Under the pieces are notes generated by a model, which was not told the DNA's origin, searched no databases, and was given only the letters and a program-made list of their open reading frames with translations. Position numbers and translations under genes: made by a program. Below, piece by piece: positions 5,157 to 9,778 of a stretch of 9,778 nt of DNA. Every line of letters starts with the position of its first letter. Position 1 is the first letter of the stretch. The stretch covers positions 1-9,778 of the forward strand of contig JAQGKJ010000895.1 of the NCBI GenBank assembly GCA_028290165.1, written 5' to 3'. The DNA is from Bradyrhizobium sp. (GTDB lineage Bacteria; Pseudomonadota; Alphaproteobacteria; Rhizobiales; Xanthobacteraceae).

Positions 5157-6890
5157 ATGACACTCGACGACATTCTGACGCCGAGATTGGGGCAAGCGCT
5201 GCGGCCCAACATCTGGGACGCGGTGGCGCTGATTCTGGTGATCGGCGCCATGGTGCTGATCGTCTATGGCGGCGAAGAGACCACCCTTCCGCTGTCGACG
5301 CTTGACGTCACGCCGGTGTCGCTCGACCCGTCCAATCTTCCGCACTATGCGCTGCGCACGACGATGCGGATGCTGCTGGCGATCGTCTGCTCGATCATCT
5401 TCACCTTCGTCTATGCGGCGCTCGCCGCCAAGAGCCGGCGCGCCGAGATGGTGCTGATTCCTCTGCTCGATATCCTGCAATCGGTGCCGATCCTCGGTTT
5501 CCTGACCTTCACCGTTGTTTTCTTCATGAATCTGTTCCCCGGCCAGGTGTTCGGCGCCGAGTTGGCTTGCGTGTTCGCGATCTTCACCAGCCAGGCGTGG
5601 AACATGACCTTCAGCATGTACCAGTCGATCCGCAACGTCCCGAAGGATCTGGAAGAGGCGTCGCAAAGCTTTCACTTGAGCGGCTGGCAGCGCTTCTGGC
5701 GGCTCGATGTGCCGTTCGCCATGCCGGGCCTGATCTGGAACACGATGATGTCGATGTCGGGCGGATGGTTCTTCGTGGTGGCGTCGGAGGCGATCACCGT
5801 CGGCAATACCACTGTCACGCTGCCGGGCATCGGCTCCTATGTCGCGCTCGGCATCCAGAGGCAGAACCTGCCCGCCATCGGCTACGCCATCCTGACCATG
5901 CTGCTGGTGATCATCGCCTACGACCAGCTGCTGTTTCGTCCGGTGGTGGCCTGGGCCGACAAATTCCGGTTCGAGCAGACCGCCTCCGCAACCGCGCCGA
6001 CATCCTGGATGCTCGATCTGTTCCGGCGGACCCGCGCGCTGCGCGCCTTGACCTATCCGTTTGCCGCCGTGAACAGGGCCATCTCGAACATGCACTTTGC
6101 GATCCCGAAAGGCTTGAGGATGCCGGTCAAGAGCGGCCAGCCGTCGCGCCTCGTCGATGCGCTCTGGCTTGCCTTCATCATCGCCGCGACCTCCTACGCC
6201 GCCTTTAGGATCTATCAATATCTCTCGGCGACGTTGAGCCCGGCGGATGTCTTCATCGCCGTTGGCCACGGCTTCGTGACGCTGTTGCGCGTCATCGTGC
6301 TGATTGCGCTGGCGACCCTGATCTGGGTGCCGGTCGGGGTCTGGATCGGGCTGCGGCCGAAACTCGCCGAGCGCGTCCAGCCGCTGGCGCAGTTTTTGGC
6401 CGCATTCCCCGCCAACCTCGCCTTTCCGGTGTTCGTGGTGATCATCGTGCGTTACCACCTGGACCCGAACATCTGGCTGAGCCCGCTGATGATCCTGGGG
6501 ACCCAGTGGTACATCCTGTTCAACGTGATCGCGGGCGCCAGCGCGTTCCCGACCGACCTTCGCGAGGCCGCCGGCAGCTTCCATCTCGGGGGATGGCGGT
6601 GGTGGATCAAGGTCATCCTGCCGGGCATTTTTCCGTACTACATCACCGGCGCGATCACCGCTTCGGGCGGATCGTGGAACGCCTCGATCGTCGCGGAAGT
6701 GGCAAGCTGGGGCGACACCCATCTGACGGCCACCGGCCTCGGTGCTTACATAGCCATCGCGACGGAAGCCGGTGACTTTCCCCGGGTGGTTCTCGGCATC
6801 GCCATCATGTGCGTGCTGGTGACGTTGTTCAACCGGCTGCTCTGGAGGCCGCTCTATGCCTTCGGAGAGCGTCGTCTTCGCCTCGGCTGA
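5157..6890 (+). CDS. NitT/TauT-family ABC transporter permease, two fused permease halves
   Basis: A 577-residue inner-membrane protein carrying two BPD_transp_1-type permease domains in one chain. Each half has the EAA loop that contacts the ATPase: DLEEASQSFHLSGWQRFWRL (from about residue 164) and DLREAAGSFHLGGWRWWIKV (from about 467). The F-H-L-(S/G)-G-W form is typical of the nitrate/sulfonate/taurine (NitT/TauT) group. The halves are joined by a soluble linker (about 275-335). Family permeases normally have about 250-280 residues and work as dimers, so this single chain should provide the whole membrane pore. The ATG at 5157 is preceded by AAGGCGG at 8-10 bases. The stop at 6890 is 13 bases before the ATPase start, so the two are co-transcribed. 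The substrate cannot be deduced; nitrate, sulfonates, bicarbonate and metal-related compounds are all conceivable. Confidence 0.93.
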   Translation: MTLDDILTPRLGQALRPNIWDAVALILVIGAMVLIVYGGEETTLPLSTLDVTPVSLDPSNLPHYALRTTMRMLLAIVCSIIFTFVYAALAAKSRRAEMVLIPLLDILQSVPILGFLTFTVVFFMNLFPGQVFGAELACVFAIFTSQAWNMTFSMYQSIRNVPKDLEEASQSFHLSGWQRFWRLDVPFAMPGLIWNTMMSMSGGWFFVVASEAITVGNTTVTLPGIGSYVALGIQRQNLPAIGYAILTMLLVIIAYDQLLFRPVVAWADKFRFEQTASATAPTSWMLDLFRRTRALRALTYPFAAVNRAISNMHFAIPKGLRMPVKSGQPSRLVDALWLAFIIAATSYAAFRIYQYLSATLSPADVFIAVGHGFVTLLRVIVLIALATLIWVPVGVWIGLRPKLAERVQPLAQFLAAFPANLAFPVFVVIIVRYHLDPNIWLSPLMILGTQWYILFNVIAGASAFPTDLREAAGSFHLGGWRWWIKVILPGIFPYYITGAITASGGSWNASIVAEVASWGDTHLTATGLGAYIAIATEAGDFPRVVLGIAIMCVLVTLFNRLLWRPLYAFGERRLRLG

Positions 6891-6903
6891 TCAGGAGGAA
6901 TCC

Positions 6904-8214
6904 ATGCTCGATCTTACCCAGCAGACCAACCTGCTCGATATTCACGGCGTCTGCCGGTCCTTTCCAAAGGGCAGCGGCGAGGATCTGAAGGTGCTCGAGC
7001 AAGTCGACCTGACGATTCGCTCCGGCGAAATCGTCGGCCTGCTCGGGCGTTCCGGATCGGGCAAGTCGACGCTGCTGCGCATCATCGCCGGCCTGATCGC
7101 GCCGTCCTCGGGCGATGCCAAATGCCGCGGCCAGACCATCGTCGGGCCGCCGAACGGCGTCTCCATGGTGTTTCAGTCGTTCGCGCTGTTTCCGTGGCTG
7201 ACGGTGCTGCAGAATGTGGAATTGGGACTGGAAGCGCTCGGGATCGACAGCGCGGAACGCCGCACGCGGGCGCTCGCCGCGATCGACCTGATCGGTCTGG
7301 ACGGCTTCGAGTCCGCCTATCCGAAGGAATTGTCGGGCGGCATGCGCCAGCGCGTCGGGTTTGCCCGCGCGCTGGTGGTGCATCCGGACCTGCTGCTGAT
7401 GGACGAGCCGTTTTCGGCGCTCGACGTGCTGACCGCCGAGACGCTGCGTACCGACCTGATCGATCTCTGGATCGAGGGCCGGCTGCCGATCAAGTCCGTG
7501 CTGATGGTGACGCACAATATCGAGGAAGCGGTTTTGATGTGCGACCGCATCCTGGTGTTCTCGTCGAACCCGGGACGGGTCGCCGCCGAGATCAAGATAG
7601 ACCTGCCGCACCCGCGCAATCGTCTCGATCCGACGTTCCGTCAACTCGTCGACAGCATCTATGCCCGCATGACGCAGCGCCCGGAGGTCAAGACACAAGC
7701 GGTCGAGGGCATTCACGGCACCGGCGTCGGCATGGTCCTCAAACACGTCTCGTCCAACGTGCTTTCCGGTTTGATCGAGACGCTGGCGGCGCCGCCATAT
7801 AATGGGCGCGCCGATTTGCCGGTTCTCTCAAACCACCTGCAGCTCGAAGCCGACGATATCTTCCACCTCGGCGAAACCCTGCAATTGCTGAGGTTTGCCC
7901 AATTGAGCGAGGGCGATCTGGTCCTGACCGATGCCGGCATGCGCTTTGCCCACCTCGAAACCGACGCCCGCAAAAAACTGTTCGCCGAACACCTGATGAA
8001 CTATGTGCCGGTGATGGGCCTGATCCGCCGGGTGCTCGACGAGCGGCCCTCGCACACCGCTCCCGCCGCGCGCTTCCGCAACGAGCTCGAGGATTACATG
8101 GCGGAAGACCAGGCCGATGAGACGCTGAAGACCATCGTGTCATGGGCGCGCTATGCGGAGCTGTTCGCCTATGACGAGCAGTCGGAAACGTTCAGCCTCG
8201 AAAACCCGCATTAG
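6904..8214 (+). CDS. ABC transporter ATP-binding protein with C-terminal AAA-associated domain
   Basis: A 436-residue ATPase powering the upstream permease. The ABC domain covers about residues 8-260: Walker A GRSGSGKST (48-56), Q-loop VFQ (Q91) in MVFQSFALFPWLTV, signature LSGGMRQR (143-150), Walker B LLLMDEP (163-169, E168 catalytic) and H-loop VTHN (H204). All catalytic elements are intact. Residues about 290-430 are an extra domain matching the AAA-associated C-terminal type (PF09821), including LRFAQLSEGDLVLTDAGMRF, a winged-helix-like segment; in such importers it is probably regulatory. The ATG at 6904 was chosen because AGGAGGA (6893-6899) lies 4 bases upstream; the alternative ATG at 6856 would overlap the permease and add 16 residues without a Shine-Dalgarno sequence. 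No substrate-binding protein gene follows; repeats occupy the downstream gap. Confidence 0.94.
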   Translation: MLDLTQQTNLLDIHGVCRSFPKGSGEDLKVLEQVDLTIRSGEIVGLLGRSGSGKSTLLRIIAGLIAPSSGDAKCRGQTIVGPPNGVSMVFQSFALFPWLTVLQNVELGLEALGIDSAERRTRALAAIDLIGLDGFESAYPKELSGGMRQRVGFARALVVHPDLLLMDEPFSALDVLTAETLRTDLIDLWIEGRLPIKSVLMVTHNIEEAVLMCDRILVFSSNPGRVAAEIKIDLPHPRNRLDPTFRQLVDSIYARMTQRPEVKTQAVEGIHGTGVGMVLKHVSSNVLSGLIETLAAPPYNGRADLPVLSNHLQLEADDIFHLGETLQLLRFAQLSEGDLVLTDAGMRFAHLETDARKKLFAEHLMNYVPVMGLIRRVLDERPSHTAPAARFRNELEDYMAEDQADETLKTIVSWARYAELFAYDEQSETFSLENPH

Positions 8215-8226
8215 CGGCTCTCAGTC

Positions 8227-8246
8227 GTCGCCGCGAACGCGGGGAC
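8227..8246. repeat. Hairpin A, left end of an outer inverted repeat pair
   Basis: GTC-G-CCGC-GAAC-GCGG-G-GAC forms a stem interrupted by one G:G mismatch with a GAAC loop. The 33 bases from 8227 match the reverse complement of 8409-8441 at 22 positions, including a shared GGGACCC. It resembles hairpin repeats common in Bradyrhizobium intergenic DNA (from memory). Confidence 0.6.
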
Positions 8247-8291
8247 CCGTACGCCGCGGCCGCGCTTTTTGGCACGATAGCAAACGGCTTT

Positions 8292-8396
8292 CTAGAGCCT
8301 TTTCCGTTTCGATTGAATCGAAACGGGGCTCCAGATTCTTGGTTTGACGCGTTTTCTTGACGCGAACCGGTCCCCACTTCGCTCGAAAACGCTCTA
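8292..8396 (-). repeat. Dispersed palindromic repeat, copy 2 (complete, inverted relative to copy 1)
   Basis: A 105-bp element with matching inverted ends: TAGAGCCTTTTC at 8293-8304 against TAGAGCGTTTTC (reverse complement of 8385-8396), 11 of 12 identical. It contains the hairpin CCGTTTCGA / TCGAAACGG (8304-8312, 8318-8326; 5-base loop), extended by GAGCC / GGCTC (8295-8299, 8327-8331) across a TTTT bulge. It has no coding capacity and no clear target-site duplication, so it is a MITE- or REPIN-like element whose mobilising enzyme, if any, lies elsewhere. Confidence 0.85.
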
Positions 8397-8421
8397 ACAC
8401 AACTGAATCCTGTGGTTGTGG

Positions 8422-8441
8422 GTCCCTGCTTTCGCAGGGAC
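8422..8441. repeat. Hairpin B, right end of the outer inverted repeat pair
   Basis: A perfect 8-bp stem GTCCCTGC / GCAGGGAC with a TTTC loop. It is the inverted partner of hairpin A and lies 27 bp past the stop of the - strand gene, where it may also act as a weak bidirectional transcription barrier. No T-tract follows on either strand. Confidence 0.65.
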
Positions 8442-8468
8442 AACAAGCGGATAAAGCAGCGCCACCCC

Positions 8469-9778
8469 TCATCCCGCCGCCGCAAACGATTCCGCCCGCG
8501 CCATCGCCCAGGCTTCGCGGAAACGCGGGTCGCTGGTGCCATCGATCAATTCGCCCGGCCGAAGCAAGGGATAAAGTTTTGCGAAAGACTGCACCTCGGT
8601 CGTCGACGTTCGTTGCGAGAAATGGATCGGCCGCAATTGCTGCGGGTGTTCCAGCCCCGCGGCGGCGAGAAGTTCGGTCAGCGCGTGCAGCGTTGCCCGG
8701 TGATAGTTGTATACCCGCTCGACCTTGTGCGGCACCACGAGCGCGCGAGCGCGGGTTGGGTCCTGCGTGGTCACCCCGGTCGGACACCGATCCGTATGGC
8801 AGCTCAGCGACTGGATGCAGCCCAGCGAAAACATGAAGCCGCGCGCCGAGTTGCACCAGTCGGCGCCGATCGCCATGGCGCGCGCCATGTCGAATGCGGT
8901 TGCGATCTTTCCGGCGGCACCGATGCGGATGCGGTTGCGCGCGTTGATGCCGATCAGTGCGTTATGGACGAAATTGACGCCCTCGCGCATCGGCATGCCC
9001 AGATGATCCATGAATTCGACCGGTGCCGCGCCGGTGCCGCCTTCATTGCCGTCGACCACGATGAAGTCCGGATAGATTCCACTCTGCAGCATCGCCTTGC
9101 AGATCGCCAGGAATTCCCAGGGATGGCCGATGCAGAGCTTGAATCCGGCCGGCTTGCCGCCGGACAGCCGCCGCATCTCGGCGATGAACGCCATCATCTC
9201 CAGCGGCGTCGAAAATGCCCGGTGCGTCGCCGGCGAGATGCAGTCCTCGTCCATGGCGACGCCCCGGATCCTGGAAATCTCCTCCGACACCTTCGCCGCC
9301 GGCAAAACGCCGCCATGTCCGGGCTTGGCGCCCTGGCTGATCTTGAGCTCGACCATCTTGATCTGATCGTCGCCAGCGACACGGGCGAATTCGTCCGGAT
9401 TGAACGAGCCGTCACGGTTGCGGCAGCCGAAATATCCGGAACCGACCTCCCAGATCAGGTCGCCGCCATTCTCGCGATGATAGGGACTGACGCCGCCCTC
9501 GCCGGTGTCATGCGCGAAGCCGCCCTTTTTGGCGCCCGCGTTGAGCGCGCGCACCGCGTTCGGACTGAGCGCGCCAAAGCTCATCGCCGAGATATTGAAG
9601 ACGGAGGCCGAATACGGCCTGGTGCAATCCGGGCCGCCGATGGTGATCCGAAATTTTTCTTTGGCATGAGGCTTCGGCGCCACCGAATGGTGCATCCACT
9701 CATAGCCGTCGCGATAGACGTCCTCCTGGGTGCCGAACGGCCGCTTGTCGAGCACCATCTTGGCGCGCTGATAGATCA
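8469..9778 (-). CDS. FMN-binding glutamate-synthase-family protein, N-terminus outside window
   Basis: The C-terminal part (at least 435 residues) of a stand-alone homologue of the synthase domain of glutamate synthase (GltB). The frame is open to the right edge: six codons (IYQRAK) precede the first visible Met at 9758, and family members continue upstream with a membrane-anchored N-terminus of about 100 residues, so that Met is not the start. Visible family features are LDKRPFGTQEDVYRDGYEW, FNISAMSFGALSPNAVRALN (FMN/substrate region), the glycine-rich HDTGEGGVSPYH, KISQGAKPGHGGVLP, DGNEGGTGAAP, and the cluster motif C-x5-C-x4-C in CIQSLSCHTDRCPTGVTTQ, which ligates the 3Fe-4S cluster in GltB. 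The visible part has no glutamine amidotransferase domain, as is usual for this family, so its ammonia source and true reaction are unproven. It converges on the ABC operon and shares no operon with other genes here. Confidence 0.93.
   Translation of the reverse strand, partial: IYQRAKMVLDKRPFGTQEDVYRDGYEWMHHSVAPKPHAKEKFRITIGGPDCTRPYSASVFNISAMSFGALSPNAVRALNAGAKKGGFAHDTGEGGVSPYHRENGGDLIWEVGSGYFGCRNRDGSFNPDEFARVAGDDQIKMVELKISQGAKPGHGGVLPAAKVSEEISRIRGVAMDEDCISPATHRAFSTPLEMMAFIAEMRRLSGGKPAGFKLCIGHPWEFLAICKAMLQSGIYPDFIVVDGNEGGTGAAPVEFMDHLGMPMREGVNFVHNALIGINARNRIRIGAAGKIATAFDMARAMAIGADWCNSARGFMFSLGCIQSLSCHTDRCPTGVTTQDPTRARALVVPHKVERVYNYHRATLHALTELLAAAGLEHPQQLRPIHFSQRTSTTEVQSFAKLYPLLRPGELIDGTSDPRFREAWAMARAESFAAAG

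Larger units (their letters stand above)
8215..8468. other. Convergent intergenic region made almost entirely of repeat sequence
   Basis: The 254 bp between the ABC ATPase (+) and the glutamate-synthase-like gene (-) contain hairpin A (8227-8246), a complete copy of the TAGAGC repeat (8292-8396) and hairpin B (8422-8441). No ORF here is convincing. The hairpins could attenuate read-through from both convergent genes, but none has a T-tract typical of intrinsic terminators. Confidence 0.7.

Noticed and set aside
5016..6722. Long antisense reading frame (568 codons, - strand) over the porin end and permease
   Set aside because: Composition is dominated by Arg, Gln, Asp, His and Gly with no domain pattern. 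It mirrors the codon bias of the permease on the other strand, a common high-G+C artefact.
6856..6903. Earlier ATG start for the ABC ATPase
   Set aside because: It overlaps the permease and has no Shine-Dalgarno sequence. AGGAGGA is correctly spaced from the ATG at 6904.
9756..9758. ATG at 9758 as the start of the glutamate-synthase-like gene
   Set aside because: The frame continues upstream with family-like residues (IYQRAK) to the window edge, so the real start is outside.

Overview
The window looks like a chromosome segment from an alphaproteobacterium of the Bradyrhizobium / Rhodopseudomonas group (Nitrobacteraceae). Three things suggest this: high G+C coding DNA, a porin opening with the typical Bradyrhizobium leader and small beta-barrel, and short dispersed repeats of a kind I associate with these genomes. 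The assignment comes from sequence character and recalled family resemblance, not from a search.

Layout. (1) Positions 1-1500 form a cobalt/nickel module: the 3' part of a DmeF-type cation diffusion facilitator (+ strand, 5' end outside the window), facing a CsoR/RcnR-family metal-responsive repressor (DmeR-like, - strand). Two G/C-tract dyads lie directly upstream of the repressor gene and are probably its operators. (2) Positions 1501-2238 are poorly coding. The only plausible gene is a small basic ORF at 1769-2131 with a strong ribosome binding site. (3) Positions 2239-2940 encode an MgtC/SapB-family membrane protein (+). (4) Positions 3048-5042 encode a 664-residue outer-membrane protein with two beta-barrel regions, a small N-terminal barrel and an OprB-like porin. 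A TTGCAA-N11-TTGCAA dyad precedes it and resembles Fur/Mur-type operators. (5) Positions 5157-8214 encode a two-gene NitT/TauT-type ABC importer: one permease polypeptide with two permease halves, and an ATPase with a C-terminal AAA-associated domain. No substrate-binding protein is present. (6) Positions 8469-9778 (-) carry the C-terminal part of a stand-alone FMN-binding glutamate-synthase-family protein that runs off the right edge.

Repeats. A roughly 100-bp palindromic repeat with terminal TAGAGC-N-TTTTC ends occurs twice in inverted orientation (5040-5140 and 8292-8396), bracketing the ABC genes. A solo end lies at the dmeF stop codon. In both the dmeF and porin genes the TAG stop is the first triplet of the repeat end. 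The second copy appears nested inside another repeat pair with hairpin ends (8227-8441).

Working together. dmeF/dmeR exports Co/Ni under metal control, and MgtC is linked to divalent-cation stress in other bacteria. The porin, permease and ATPase are co-directional and could form an outer- and inner-membrane uptake route. The possible Fur/Mur-like site suggests metal control of that route, but its substrate cannot be read from the sequence. No RNA genes, CRISPR arrays, transposases or phage genes were seen.
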